Positions 1 to 10,856 of a stretch of DNA of 64,000 nucleotides are shown here, one piece after another. Each line of letters opens with the position of its first letter. The first letter of the stretch is position 1. The translations under genes were made by a program, and so were the position numbers. Origin of the DNA: Forficula auricularia (Eukaryota > Arthropoda > Insecta > Dermaptera > Forficulidae); assembly GCA_024734495.1 (NCBI GenBank), contig JALMQS010000841.1:5386465-5450464 (forward strand). The letters are read 5' to 3'. The notes beneath the pieces are model-generated. The model had not been told where the DNA came from and searched no databases. It saw only the letters and a list, made by a program, of their open reading frames with translations.

Positions 1-380
1 AAAATAATAAATAAATAAAAATTGTCTTGATTTTTAAATAAATCTATAGCATTTTAAATTTCAAGGGTGGTAAGGGTTTTTTACGCTGGAGATTAACGTT
101 TGGATTTGAGATGCAGTCGACGACCTCAATTTTACCAGGGATCATCACTACGACTTAAAAACATTCATTGTGTATTATATTATTTCCACAATCCATAATT
201 GGCAAAAATCACACTCGGCAGTTAACGGAGAAGTGAATCTATTATTCATATGGAAGAGTAGATGCATTTTTTTTTACTTAGAGAAAGTGGTGTAGGTTTT
301 AGGTGAAACATGATATTAATTATAAAGTAAAGGGTGTTTAGTTTCACAGTGAATGAAATAAAACTCAAAGAGGTTTATAC

Positions 381-423
381 AAACTCAATATATTTCGGAT
401 TATTAGTCCATCATCAGGAGTTT
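381..423 (-). ncRNA. Hammerhead ribozyme, left arm
   Basis: On the minus strand the core reads CTGATGA (411-417), a short helix II (GGA/TCC), and GAAA (393-396). A self-complementary ATATAT (388-393) can form helix III in a dimer, followed by T as the cleavage base. Helix I is fully paired: AAACTC before the core against GAGTTT after the cleavage base. This is the mirror image of the right-arm copy. The covarying flanks make chance unlikely; activity is untested. Confidence 0.75.
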
Positions 424-760
424 ACAGGTTAAAACTAATAATATTTGAACGTGCGATCACAATTTTTAACATCTAAATCATACGTACCAATATAACAAAA
501 TATAACATTCAAATCACACATACCAATATAACACAAGAAAAACATCAACATTTAACAATAAATAAAATGAAAAATTTAAAAAGAAAATTCCTTTTTTAAA
601 TATAAAAATATATAAATATAAATATAAAAAATCGAGGTAAATATGAATATTAATATAAATAAAAAACCTTTAATTACAAGTATAAATATAAAAAATTTTA
701 GAATTAAATTAGAAAATAAAATTACAAATTTAAGTCATAAACACAATTTATTTGTACATT

Positions 761-944
761 TTTTTTTTTTTTTTTTGGCTTTTCGGCTCTTTCTAGCCAT
801 AAGCCCAATTACGATACTAGCTATATTTTTAAAATTTGTCTCTACCCCGGGGTCAGATTTTAGCCGGCTGCCTCGAGTCGGATTCGAACCCGGGTCCCCT
901 GGTTAGCCCGCTGTCACGCTACCGCCTAGCCTACCGACCCCCCC
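761..944 (-). mobile_element. tRNA-derived SINE with 12-base target duplication
   Basis: Read on the minus strand it starts with a G run, then a tRNA-like head with A-box-like TAGCGTGACAGCGGGC and B box GGTTCGAATCC (883-893), a unique body, and ends in an A tail (the T run at 761-776). Perfect target-site duplications TATTTGTACATT lie at 749-760 and 945-956. The insertion falls within the loop of the surrounding fold-back, so it is younger than that element. It contains no protein gene; mobilisation would depend on a LINE. Confidence 0.85.
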
Positions 945-1280
945 TATTTGTACATTGATATTTATAATTAATTTTGTGTTTATGACTTAAATTTGTAATT
1001 TTATTTTCTAATTTAATTCTAAAAATTTTTATATTTATACTTGTAATTAAAGTTTTTTATTTATATTAATATTCATATTTACCTAGATTTTTTATATTTA
1101 TATTTATATAATTAAAAAAGAAATTTTTTTTAAATTTAAATTTTATTTATTGTTAAATGTTGATGTTTTTCTTGTGTTATATTGGTATGTGTGATTTGAA
1201 TGTTATATTTTGTTATATTGGTACGTATGATTTAGATGTTAAAAATTGTGATCGCACGTTCAAATATTATTAGTTTAACC

Positions 1281-1329
1281 TGTAAACTCCTGATGATGGA
1301 CTAATAATCCGAAATATATTGAGTTTGTA
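1281..1329 (+). ncRNA. Hammerhead ribozyme, right arm
   Basis: CTGATGA (1290-1296), helix II GGA (1298-1300)/TCC (1308-1310), GAAA (1311-1314), self-complementary ATATAT (1314-1319), cleavage base T1320. Helix I pairs AAACTC (1284-1289) with GAGTTT (1321-1326), extendable by two G-T wobbles and one A-T pair. All invariant core positions are present. The minimal, palindromic helix III resembles Penelope-like-element hammerheads thought to work as dimers. Confidence 0.78.
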
Positions 1330-1516
1330 TAAACCTCTTTGAGTTTTATTTCATTCAAAGTGAAACTACACACCCTTTACTTTATTAATTAGGTACTTTT
1401 TCCCCGATAATTTTTTGCCAATCATGTCAGGAGAGAATACGCTTGATTTAATAATAGATAATAATAATAATAATAATAGTAACTTTTTTTGAAGTCAAAC
1501 GAGGCTATGAGAGCAA

Positions 1517-2117
1517 TGATGTATCCCAAAAATTTTCCAAGTCGCGGCGCCTTTTTCATAATTTTTCCATGGCGCCCTATTAATATTGTTTATTTTTAGG
1601 GGGCCTCCTCTTACAACAGATTAGAATTATTTACAAAATTGGGTCTATGGTGGTTTACATCTCTCTCTCTCTCCCTCTTTATTTACAGTAGTAACAAAAA
1701 ATTAAAAATACATGGATAAACTCAAGTAGGTATGCTCGTTTTAATCTGATTTTTTTGAAGAATATAGGTACTTTTCGTCATTTTTTATATAATTTTTTTT
1801 AATGAGAATATTTGGGCTTTAGAATTTTTATAAATCATTTGAATTCATGCTTGAAGGAAATTCTCATCTCTTCTTTTTTTAATTTCCTTCATATGAATGA
1901 CGTGATTTGTATTTATTCTATTTGAATCCTTCAAAAGGCTTACTTTTGCCTAAGTAAAAGTATGTCTAATCGTATATAAGAGAAAAATAAATAATAAATA
2001 CATTTTTAGCTTCTCACTTTATTTTTTGTGTTAGGCCAAATGTCTTACTTCAATTCATTATGAAACTTCGCGGCGCACCTGTGTAGAGGCCGCGGCGCAG
2101 AGTTTGGGAACCTCTGA
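1517..2117. mobile_element. Possible hAT-type element
   Basis: The right end, read inward on the minus strand, is CAGAGGTTCCCAAACTCTGC followed by a GCGCCGCGG block, a form common at hAT termini. The left side near 1517-1560 has a weaker counterpart with TCGCGGCGCC. I found no convincing 8-base target duplication and no transposase, so only the right end is well supported. Confidence 0.35.
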
Positions 2118-2128
2118 ATTAACGCACA

Positions 2129-2298
2129 AAATTATAATTTTAGTTTATCTGCGGAAATAAATTACTACTATTGTTACCGACCAACTGAAAAGTGGACCAA
2201 ACTTAGCTTTTGCTAGCATATGTTGATTTGGTCCACTTTGCCGTTGGTCGGTAACAATAGTAGTAATTTATTTCCGCAGATAAACTAAAATTATAAAT
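2129..2298. repeat. Near-perfect hairpin, ~72-base arms
   Basis: Arms 2129-2201 and 2227-2298 are reverse complements apart from a small central mismatch, with a loop of about 25 bases. The low divergence implies a recent or conversion-maintained inverted repeat. It is probably a small fold-back MITE; it has no coding capacity. Confidence 0.8.
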
Positions 2299-2469
2299 TT
2301 GTAGGTTAGTTCATTATTGCTCTCATTGCCTCAAATATATACATATTTACACAATTTGTGTTAGACACATTATTCCCTTGGTCCTTGGACCGTCCGGAAA
2401 GATTCAGAATTGAACACAATAGCACATTTTTCTTATTTTTTTTGTTTAGTTTCAAAATATTATAATTTT

Positions 2470-2855
2470 AATTTCTCACCTCCCTCCACACCCTTAAATT
2501 TGGGTTCGATTTCAACCCTAATCTAATCAGATCTTAATCTCACTACACCAAAAATTAATGTCAAATTTCGTTTTGCTAGTTTATGAGCTAGAGCGTACTC
2601 AAAATTTGGTAACATACTAAAGACCTTACGGACATTTTTACAAAACAATTAAAATCTCGAAAAATATAATTTTTTCGATGTTCACTTATTAGGGCTTTTT
2701 TGTTGACCAAACGCCATGGTTTTGCTCATTTTGTTAAATCAAAATAGTTTCAGCCGTTTTTTAGATATTTTGAAAAAACGAAACAAAAAAACAACACTTT
2801 TTCCATGCACGATTACAATACTTGACTATACCCTGTATGGTAAAGTAAAAAGGAA
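2470..2855 (+). mobile_element. Family A element, 3' part
   Basis: This is a 3' portion of the most frequent dispersed element in the window. Landmarks are the C-rich block, a Family A region with TTTTTTCGATGTTCACTTAT, and the terminal CCCTGTATGGTAAAGT. The 5' half is absent. It shares no reading frame with other copies, consistent with a non-coding element. Confidence 0.75.
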
Positions 2856-3239
2856 ATTGAGAAACTATCTATTGTTATGAGAAAGCAATAAAATAGAGCT
2901 CACTGGCTTAGCATATGCACCCTATACGCTTACGAATTACTCTCCATGTGAAAGTGAGAGTGTGGGGGGGGGGGGGGGGTCAAAAATTATTAAAATTACA
3001 ATTACAATTTTCACTTTGTCACAAAAAATACTTTGCTATTTCTCCTAGAAGAGTTTATTATTTAAAAGAAGATATGTTCAATTGCCAATGGGCTCAAAAT
3101 TAAGAGGGGGTTGTTTTGTAAATGATTATAAATTATTTTAATAAATGTTAAATATAGGAGAGATGCCAGATGATGGTAAAGTCATGCGGATGGCCACATA
3201 GGTTTATTTTTATTTAAAAATTTCATTTTACTAAATAGG

Positions 3240-3455
3240 AACTTCAATTACGCCCTAAGGGGCTTCACATTTTCATTGAGCTCTCCCTATATTGTGACGC
3301 CACACTCTCACTTTATACCCTATAATTTTTTATTTAGACTTTTGTGACATCACAATTTTTGAGATCCCCGAGGCCCCCTGTCACAATTTGTCACAAATCT
3401 GAGATGCCTCCCTTACTGTGTAAGGTGTTAATTTATGGACGGCCCCTAATATTAG
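3240..3455. mobile_element. Half copy of the GGGGCCGTCC TIR element
   Basis: The right end ATTTATGGACGGCCCC and the interior, which includes TGTGACATCACAATTTTTGA, match in inverse order the element at 44861-45712. Only one end is kept, so this is a truncated relic. Confidence 0.55.
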
Positions 3456-3504
3456 TAGGCTGTAAGCGAATATTAATGCCTTTGATCAGATACTAATATA
3501 GTAA

Positions 3505-3660
3505 CTGGAGGCACCGAGCGATGCTCGGAAACTTTTTTCTTCAGTTAAAAGCTTTATTTTAATATTATTTTTAATTTAAAATTCTGATAAAAAGGTCGAT
3601 TTTTGTTTGAGAGCCGTTTTCAAATTATTAAAAATACAAATATATATAGTATATTAATTG
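3505..3660. repeat. Hairpin-tipped repeat, copy 1
   Basis: It begins with TGGAGGCACCGAGCGATGCT, where ACCGAGC and GCTCGGT form a 7-bp hairpin with a 3-base loop. About 140 following bases are shared with 53990-54140. The terminal hairpin suggests a rolling-circle (Helitron-like) end, but the expected CTRR is not present, so the class is open. Confidence 0.5.
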
Positions 3661-3849
3661 TTGTCTTTCTTTCAGCTTAATTCAATTATACATATTTCAA
3701 ATTTGCCGCGCCGCAATTTATTCAATAAATTCTATTTATAAAATACCTAGCTATATATAATATATTCAATTATTTCCACACTTATAATAAAGTCGAATTC
3801 AAAAATATTCATTTTAGTAAAAGTAAAAAGCAAACATTTTTAAAATAGT

Positions 3850-3925
3850 TCTATGGTCTACTGGTAAAGTCTATGCCTCTGATGCAAGAGGTCTCAGCTT
3901 CTAATCTGACATGCGGCAAATCATT
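3850..3925 (+). repeat. Degenerate tRNA-like sequence (SINE head?)
   Basis: There is an A-box-like TGGTCTACTGGTAAAG, a plausible anticodon stem (CCTC/GAGG) and a weak B box. The acceptor stem does not pair, so it is not a tRNA gene; it fits a decayed tRNA-derived SINE head. Confidence 0.3.
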
Positions 3926-4059
3926 TTTTTATTGAAATTTTCATCTATCAATAATTACTTTAATTAAGAAAAATCAATTAAGATGAATTTTGATGAGGTC
4001 CAGACCTAGCCAGATCGTTTTATCATCCTCAAAACTTGTTAATAGATTTTGTTTTATCA

Positions 4060-4160
4060 AAATCGGTAGGGCCTTTTTCAAAATAGTACCAAGGTACAAA
4101 AATATATATAAATAAATAAATATATATATAAATAAATATACAATTTTTGCTCGTTTAATA
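4060..4160. repeat. AT-rich repeat tail shared with 54955-55070
   Basis: The stretch from AAAATCGGTAGGGCC through a (TA)-rich run to GCTCGTTTAATAAGAGTAGA is repeated at 54955-55070. It looks like the terminal part of a transposable element of uncertain class. Confidence 0.45.
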
Positions 4161-4239
4161 AGAGTAGATAAAAATATGTTCTTCATTGGAAAGGAATGGT
4201 GGGTGTTGTGGTCAGTGATTGACATTGGTGATATTAATT

Positions 4240-4720
4240 GGGACACGAAATAAATTTTGTTTTCTAGTAAGTTCGGCTCTAAGCAAAGCGACTATCAGAT
4301 ATGACATAGAGATTAGGATATTTGTAAGCTATAGCCAGGCAGAGAGAGCGTTGTTAGTTGTTTGGGTGCTGAACAACCTTCCCGCTCTCTCCGCTGCAAT
4401 ATATATCGCCCCGACAACAGATTGCGTAAATAACTTAATAACGACCATTTACCAAGAAAAATGTTGATAAGATAAAAACTGGAGGCGTCGGTGGCTGCAG
4501 TGTGCGATATGATTTAGTTGTGTTTTAAAATGTTTTTAATGGTACGTAACGGGGATTCATGGCTCAAGCCAGGACGGGAATACAAAGTTTGTACAATGCT
4601 ACTAACAACGAGAGACCATAGTTAATGGATCGCCGATCTGGCGGTTCAGCAGTTTGCGCTAACAAAACACTTGCCATCCAGTCCAACGACTAACAGTCCA
4701 TTTAAATCTAAAATATGTTC
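4240..4720. other. Single-copy, higher-GC stretch without a recognised gene
   Basis: Base composition is clearly less AT-rich than the surroundings and the sequence does not recur in this window. An 82-codon open frame lies at 4219-4467 on the plus strand but has no recognisable domain and no good start context. It could be host regulatory or exonic DNA, or an old element. Confidence 0.25.
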
Positions 4721-5012
4721 GCCGTTTCAAGAATTAAATTTCAATTTTCTACAAGTAAAATATTACTAGACTTGAAGTCAATAATATTACAAAAATATAT
4801 CATATATGAATATCTATAAAAAAAATGAAAAAAAGAGAAAATTTCGAGGATTTTTAATTTATTTCTTAACGAGGTTCTTTCGCTCCATTTGAGTCAAAAG
4901 AAGTGTAGTATCTATTATTTAATCAAATAAGGTAAAATACAAATGAAAAATAATAGGATTAAAAAATAAATAGTATGAAAGCCGTAAATATTTGAAATAA
5001 AAACAATTATAA

Positions 5013-5852
5013 ATAAGCTTATGTGTTCTGATGTGGCCATTCACTTGACTTTACCATACAACCTGGCCCCTCACTTATATTTAATATTTAATAAAATTAT
5101 TTATAATCATGTAGGGCAGGGGGGTTAGTTTTTGCATTTTTAAATTACTGTGGGACCACTGATTATGTTTACAAAATTTGGTTGAGTTTGGTACAAGGGC
5201 CTAAATTCTCATTTTTTGACCCTACACTCCCTAATTTTGGGCGGTTAATTTTTCCTCCTGGAAGCCCAAGGATTGTGTATACAAAATTTCGGGAGTTTAG
5301 TAAATGGCCAAGATTTTCATTTTTTGACCCCCCCTCCCCCACCCCCATTTTGGGTGGTAAATTTTTGCATTTTTAGACTTCTCGGGTCCCACTGATTATG
5401 TATAAATAATTTGATTCAGTTTGCTCAAATGGCCTAGATTTTTAATTTTTAACCCCCTCCACCCCCTTTAATTTTGAGTCTATATGCACCAAAATCTAAT
5501 CAACTCTTAATTTCAATGGATCAAAACTACGTGTGAAATTTGGTTTCGATATTCTGACTAGTTTTTGAGCTAGCTCGTCCACAAAAATTTGGTAACGCAC
5601 AGACTAACTAACTAACAACCAGACAGACTAATAGACATTTTAACAAAGCAATTCTTATCTCGAAAAATATAATTTTTTCGATGTTCACTTATTAGGGCTT
5701 TTTTGTACACCGAAATACCATGGTTTCGCTCAATTTTTTTAATCAAAATAGTTTCAGCCCTTTTTGAGATATTTCGAAAAAAGAAGGGAAAAAACACTTT
5801 TTTCATGCACTATTACAATACTTGATCATACCCTGTACGGTAAAGTAAAAAA
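5013..5852 (+). mobile_element. Family A element, complete copy
   Basis: It runs from GTTCTGATGTGGCCATTCAC and CTTTACCATACAACCTGGCC to CATACCCTGTACGGTAAAGT. The ends share an inverted CTTTACCATACA, suggesting a TIR element. The middle holds tandem C-rich sub-repeats of about 120-130 bases, then a conserved 3' module ending with TTTCATGCAC. No open frame persists between copies, so it is non-autonomous. This copy provides the uninterrupted sequence used to recognise insertions in others. Confidence 0.75.
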
Positions 5853-6200
5853 AATAATTAAATACAAAAGTTAGTTTGATTTATTCAAATCAGCTGATAA
5901 TAACTGGAGCTGTCTGGGGTTTCTTCGTAATGAGGGATTCTCTTTTGAAGGTTATGTATTTTTAAATTTAATAAATTAATTGTTCTATGAAAAAAGTTGT
6001 ATTCGATATTTATTTAGTGGACTGTTTAAATTAAAATATATATCTTTCAAATGTCGTTAGCTGAATGTTAGAGGGTTTTCAGGTAGAGAAAAAAGATTAA
6101 AAACAAAGCTCTTTATTTTAAATGAATTTATTAATATGGAAAAACAAGTAACAAGTAAAAGGTGGATAATAAAAAAATATGATTTTTAATTAAAAAATAA
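5853..6200. other. Spacer, no feature seen
   Basis: AT-rich sequence without an open frame, repeat arm or RNA motif that I can support. Confidence 0.4.
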
Positions 6201-7665
6201 GCTGACGTGTTCTGATGTGGCCATCCACTTGACTTTACCATACAACCTGGCCCCTCACTTATATTTAATCTATATAATAAAAATGAATTTCTGTTTCTTC
6301 GTAAGCGCAGATCTCTCAAATGCCTGGACCGATTTGGCTATTTTTTTTTTAATGTTCGTAATAGTCCAATTCAGGTTAATAAGTAAAAAAAAATTGGAAA
6401 ATTCAGAAAAAAACTAAAAAAATTCATGTTAGGCAACATAGCTTGCCAAACAATAAAAGAACTAAACTAGCAAAAAAACAAGTGTTGGCGTCCCTGTTTG
6501 TAACATTTTGTAGTGTCATTCATTCTCAATAGTTCTAACCACATTATGGTTGAAGAAGAATTTAATACTGCAACAAAGATTTAAAAAACTATCTATTTTT
6601 TTAAAGTACATTTAAAACCAAAAATTAAAAAAAAATCGTCAAGATAACTAAATTTTTGAAAAAGTTATGGTTATTTAAAAAAAGCTATTTTATTCAAAAA
6701 TTCCTAACTTCTTTTGGGTTGGGTGAAACAATTTGAAAAAATTCTGAAAACCGTCTTTAATAGGGTAGAAAAAATAAAGTTTAAACCAAGCTTTTGATTA
6801 CATATATAGATGAAAAATATTTAATTTAAAATAAAATATGTTATTTAAAAATCATTTTTCTTAAAAATACCCTTGCTAATCTCACCTCATCTTTTTTCAA
6901 TTGTATTTAAGACCCTCAGCCATTTCAAAAGAACTAAGCCTTTTGGCTTTTGTATTCGAGCTCATTCATTCATTCATTTCAATATTATTTATTTATTTTT
7001 TATTGTTACGGATAAATAAATTGAATTTGCTTCTTTCCAGTAATTTATTTTGTTATTCAAATGGTTAATCCAAATATTTCGAGAGCGTTCTCAGCATCTC
7101 TTCCTCAGTGGAAACTGTGGGACCACACAATAGGCAAGTCAGTGAGTAATTATAATTATAGCTGTCAAAAAAGTACTCACCCACTCCCCTACCAATGTGC
7201 CGATCCCATCAGTTTGTACAGAACATTGATAAAAGCTCAATCACACAACACACACATACATATATATAGATACAAATTCAAAATGAGATAACATACGAAT
7301 ATATACAATTATTTACATCTCTTTATAATGAAATCCAATGAAATTTAAAAAATCAAAAAATAATCAGTACCCGAGCTGGTTTAAATTTAACATGAACTAA
7401 TTACTGTTAATGACCAGTCAAGGGAAGTTCAACGACCACAAAATTGTCTACGTTTTTTATTTATTTCAAAGTTAATTATAAAGGATTATTTAAACTATAC
7501 TAAATAAACTAACTGAAAGGAATTAATTGGCTTTTGGAATTTCTTTAAAAATATATTTGAAAAGATTGGAGTAATTTTTGGAGACGGACTGATAAGTGAA
7601 TTAAGTGGATATTGATGAGGCAGTCCAAAAAAGAAGAAGATAATTTACCCTATCTTTTTATTCAT

Positions 7666-7709
7666 AAAACCGACGTTTCGGAGGATATTCCCTCCTTCTT
7701 CAGGGTTTT
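7666..7709 (-). ncRNA. Hammerhead ribozyme, left arm
   Basis: The minus strand reads AAAACC, CTGAAGA (7697-7703), helix II GGAGG/CCTCC with a 6-base loop, GAAAC, GTC, GGTTTT. Helix I (AAAACC/GGTTTT) pairs perfectly over 6 bp. Helix III is the self-complementary ACGT. The core is complete. Confidence 0.82.
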
Positions 7710-7911
7710 GAAAAGTCAGTGAAGGAAATCCAATGCGGCATTCCCTCTGTCTCCTCTTTCAGTGGCAGTAACAATAATATCTTGTATTTCATTCTCAGCA
7801 GAATTATTACATTATAATTCTGCTGAGAATGAAATACAAGATATTATTGTTACTGCCACTGAAAGAGGAGACAGAGGGAATGCCGCATTGGATTTCCTTC
7901 ACTGACTTTTC

Positions 7912-7955
7912 AAAACCCTGAAGAAGGAGGGAATATCCTCCGAAACGTCGGTTTT
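7912..7955 (+). ncRNA. Hammerhead ribozyme, right arm
   Basis: Helix I AAAACC (7912-7917) pairs with GGTTTT (7950-7955). The core box is CTGAAGA (7918-7924), helix II is GGAGG (7926-7930)/CCTCC (7937-7941), and GAAAC (7942-7946) leads to GTC (7947-7949) with cleavage expected after C7949. Every consensus position fits, and helix I complementarity is independent support. Confidence 0.85.
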
Positions 7956-8279
7956 ATGAATAAAAAGATAGGGTAAATTATCTTCTTCTTTTTTGGACTG
8001 CCTCATCAATATCCACTTAAATATATTTGAAAGATTAAAACCAAAATTCAATTAGCCCGTAGAATTCTTTAAAGAAAACAAAATCATTTGAAAACCCATT
8101 ATTATATTGTTTTGAAATCTAGGAAATTTCAGCCTATTGAAATTATTAAAAACCTATTTTGAGCCTAATTAAATCTAAATTTTCTATACTTTAAAAGTTT
8201 ATTATTTTTAATTTTTTAATTGGATAATTATCCCCAAATGACGATTTTTACCTTATTTATTCAATTTTTACAAGACAAA

Positions 8280-8425
8280 AACTTTATTAATTGAGTAGCA
8301 GAAGGGGACAATAAAATATTGTCTTCTGCTGGGAAAATTAATTTTTTAAATTCATTCATAAAGCGATATACTTTGTCCTCTTCATCAATCTATTACAATT
8401 GATTCACAAGCGTTGATATATGAAA
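8280..8425. repeat. Fragment of the 24.7-kb fold-back family
   Basis: It shares the TCTTCTGCTGG segment and a decayed hammerhead-like block (minus strand TTGATGAAGAGGACAAAG) with 24735-24975. Helix II is broken here, so the ribozyme core is probably dead. It lies inside the Helitron. Confidence 0.5.
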
Positions 8426-9105
8426 GTGTTCTTTACACGTGTATAAAACATCAATAAAACAGCCACGTGGGGGTCCAAAGGCGAAGGCAGGCCTTGAAGC
8501 TAGTATTTAATAAAATTATTTATAATAATATAGGGGAGGGGGGGCTTGTTTTTGCATTTTTAGACTCCTGGAAGCCCACTAATTATGTATTTGGTTGAGT
8601 TTGGTACAAGAGCCTAGATTTTCATTTTTTGACCATACACCCCTCCCCCCCATTTTGAGCGGTTAGTTTTTGCATTTTTAGATTTCTTGGGTCCTACTGA
8701 TTATGTATACAAAATTTGGTTGAGTTTGCTCAAATGGCCTAGATTTTTAACTATTAGCCCCCTCCACCCACCTTAATTTTGGGCCGATATGCACCAAAAT
8801 ATAATCAGCTCTTAATCTCAATGAACCAAAACTACGTGTGAAATTTGGTTTCGATATTCACACTAGTTTTTGAGCTAGCTCGTCCACAAAATTTGATAAC
8901 GAACAGACTAACAGACATTTTGACAAAACAATTATTATCTTAAAAATTTAATTTCTGAGATGTTCACTTATTAGGGCTTTTTTTAGACCGAAATGCCATG
9001 GTTTCGATCAATTTTTTTAATCAAATAAGTTTCATCCGTTTTTGAGATATTTCGAAAAAAAAACACTTTTTTCATGCACGATTACAATACTTGACCATTA
9101 CCCTG

Positions 9106-10850
9106 TTGAAGATGGCTTTTATTCCGGACTCTCAAATATTGTTTTTGACTGTTTAATTTAGGGTAGTCTTCCCAATATTTTACCGAAAGTCGGGTGATGT
9201 TCCCCTGACGGTAGCGGACCTAATATACCTAATATTTATAAGATTTATAGTCACTGATATATTTTATTGCAAAAAAAGAAACCTGCATGTTTCAAAAAGC
9301 TAATTTTTAGTTTTTTTTAACTTTATCTATTCAACTAGTATAATTCAAGAGAAAGTGTCAAGATCTTAATTTTTCATAAGACTAAGAAAATGTTTACATC
9401 TTAAACAATTTTATTTTCAAAAATTTGTTAGTGTAATTGAAACTTCACCAAAGCATAGATAGAGACTTAAACTATTATAAAAAATTAAGTTATAGTTATA
9501 ATCTAATATTTTTTTTTTAACATGAGCTGCAAAAAGACCTCCTTAAATAAAATATTCAAGTTTTTCTTTTCGTCTTGACTACTTTATTTTTTATATGTTA
9601 AAATATACAATTAATTTATGGAAAGTAATCAAATAAAGTTTTAAAATAATTGAAGAGTGGAAGTATCAAAGGTGCTAAGTACCAAAATTATAAAATAAAT
9701 AATTTGAAAAAACTTTATTATATATCTTTGTTAGTGAAAACAATATATTATTGTTTATGCTACTCGCTGAATGTGGAGCTGGCACTTGGCGCATTTCATC
9801 AGACATGGTGTGATGGCACATAAATCGTTTTAATGTACCAAAGCGAGTTTCAGAAACAATGGCACTTATCACCTTTGCTAGTTCCATTCTTCAATTAATT
9901 AATTAACGTTAAATATTAGAGTTAAAAATTATATAATTTGATATCAGTTTATTTTTTTAGTGAAAGAAAAAATCTTTATTAAATGCAAACATTCAAGAAG
10001 TCTTCGAAACTTGGAATATAAGTCATTAAAAGCATAATACACACACTGTTAAAATTTGAAGACTATTTACCACACCAAATATGAAATAATTGTAATTAAA
10101 AATGGAATTTTTTACATATGGTAGGTAGATTGGGAAATGGTGGGAAAATGTACATTATTTTATTTTTGTTCATTAAAGGACTTTCACCATATTGATGAAA
10201 AACTAATATTTTTTAGAATAATATATTCGGAGTAACTTAGAAAAATAATTATAATTATTTACCACGTAGTTTTGATAAAAAATAATAAAAAAACAACATA
10301 TTTGGGAGATTATTTTTAGTGGAGGGGATATAAGATCAATCGCTTGGAAACGATCCATTCATAAAGAGAATATAGTAGTTTGAAAAGTACAGTCACGATA
10401 AAAAAACATAACCTAAGATTTTACCACCGTTCATATGTATAGAGTAGTTACGAGGCTAAAACTTTTGTGTGGATTGTCGCGAAATAACTACCTTTAAAAT
10501 AGAAAATCGAATATTTTTTTCATATTCTTTAAATTTGCTAACGTTAAAAAGTTCCGTAAATTTTAAATTTTATATAATTTTAAATGAATTAATTTTATAG
10601 TAGATATTTATTAAAAGTGTTTTTAAAATTTTACAAATTTTAAAATATAACACGGATGAAAATATACTTTTGACATTTTGGAATTTCAGGGATGCGCCGC
10701 ATCGATAACATCCATGGACCGCACGACATTGCTATGCACATATGTATGTATGTAAGTGGTCATTTTTTAAAAAAAGTTGTAAATTATTATTTTATCAACT
10801 TTTTAAATCAAGCATGAATTGTCAACAAACCGAAATTTTGCTTAGCTAAT
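9106..10850. other. Spacer with one short dispersed repeat
   Basis: Mostly low-complexity AT-rich DNA. A short segment near 10685-10735 (ATGCGCCGCATCGATAACAT, then ATGGACCGCACG) recurs at 51375-51415 and is a repeat fragment. A 70-codon minus-strand frame at 9675-9887 has a moderately GC-rich first half but no recognisable domain; I do not call it a gene. Confidence 0.4.
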
Positions 10851-10856
10851 TACAAC

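Larger units (their letters stand above)
267..1390. mobile_element. Fold-back (Penelope-like) element with hammerhead motifs
   Basis: Two arms of about 430 bases (roughly 325-748 and 957-1386) are near-perfect reverse complements. Each contains the same hammerhead core, on opposite strands. The left side continues outward (267-325) with a sequence that also appears, inverted, beyond the related fragment at 57360-57430, so the element has a one-sided tail. Penelope-like elements are known for inverted, tailed copies and for encoding hammerheads, which is why I place it there. No reverse transcriptase is present, so it is non-autonomous or a truncated copy. Its loop is interrupted by a SINE. 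Confidence 0.65.
7609..8015. mobile_element. Fold-back element with paired hammerheads, inside the Helitron
   Basis: Arms 7609-7806 and about 7818-8013 are almost identical inverted copies with a very short loop, so the DNA can form an almost complete hairpin. Each arm carries one full hammerhead core on opposite strands. It resembles a head-to-head Penelope-like or retrozyme-type copy. Confidence 0.75.
6269..8503 (+). mobile_element. Non-autonomous Helitron, 2235 bases
   Basis: The 5' end is TCTATATAATAAAAATGAAT and the 3' end is AGGCCTTGAAGCTAG. It lies exactly between A (6268) and T (8504) with no target duplication, the hallmark of Helitron insertion, and intact family A copies give the empty site. 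No Rep/helicase frame is present, so it must have been mobilised in trans. It carries a hammerhead fold-back (7609-8015) and part of another fold-back family (8280-8420). Confidence 0.9.
6202..9100 (+). mobile_element. Family A element split by a Helitron
   Basis: The 5' part (6202-6268) and the 3' part (8504-9100) join to the standard family A sequence when the intervening 2235 bases are removed. The junction TTTAA/TATTTAAT equals the intact sequence of the copies near 5080, 28040 and 52250. The 3' terminus is slightly truncated after ACCCTGT. Confidence 0.85.

Noticed and set aside
643..906. 87-codon plus-strand frame
   Set aside because: It runs from a fold-back arm through a poly-T tract into the antisense of a SINE.
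2964..2979. G16 homopolymer as a regulatory G-quadruplex
   Set aside because: It lies beside family A-type C/G runs and looks like slippage in a dead repeat; no promoter context.
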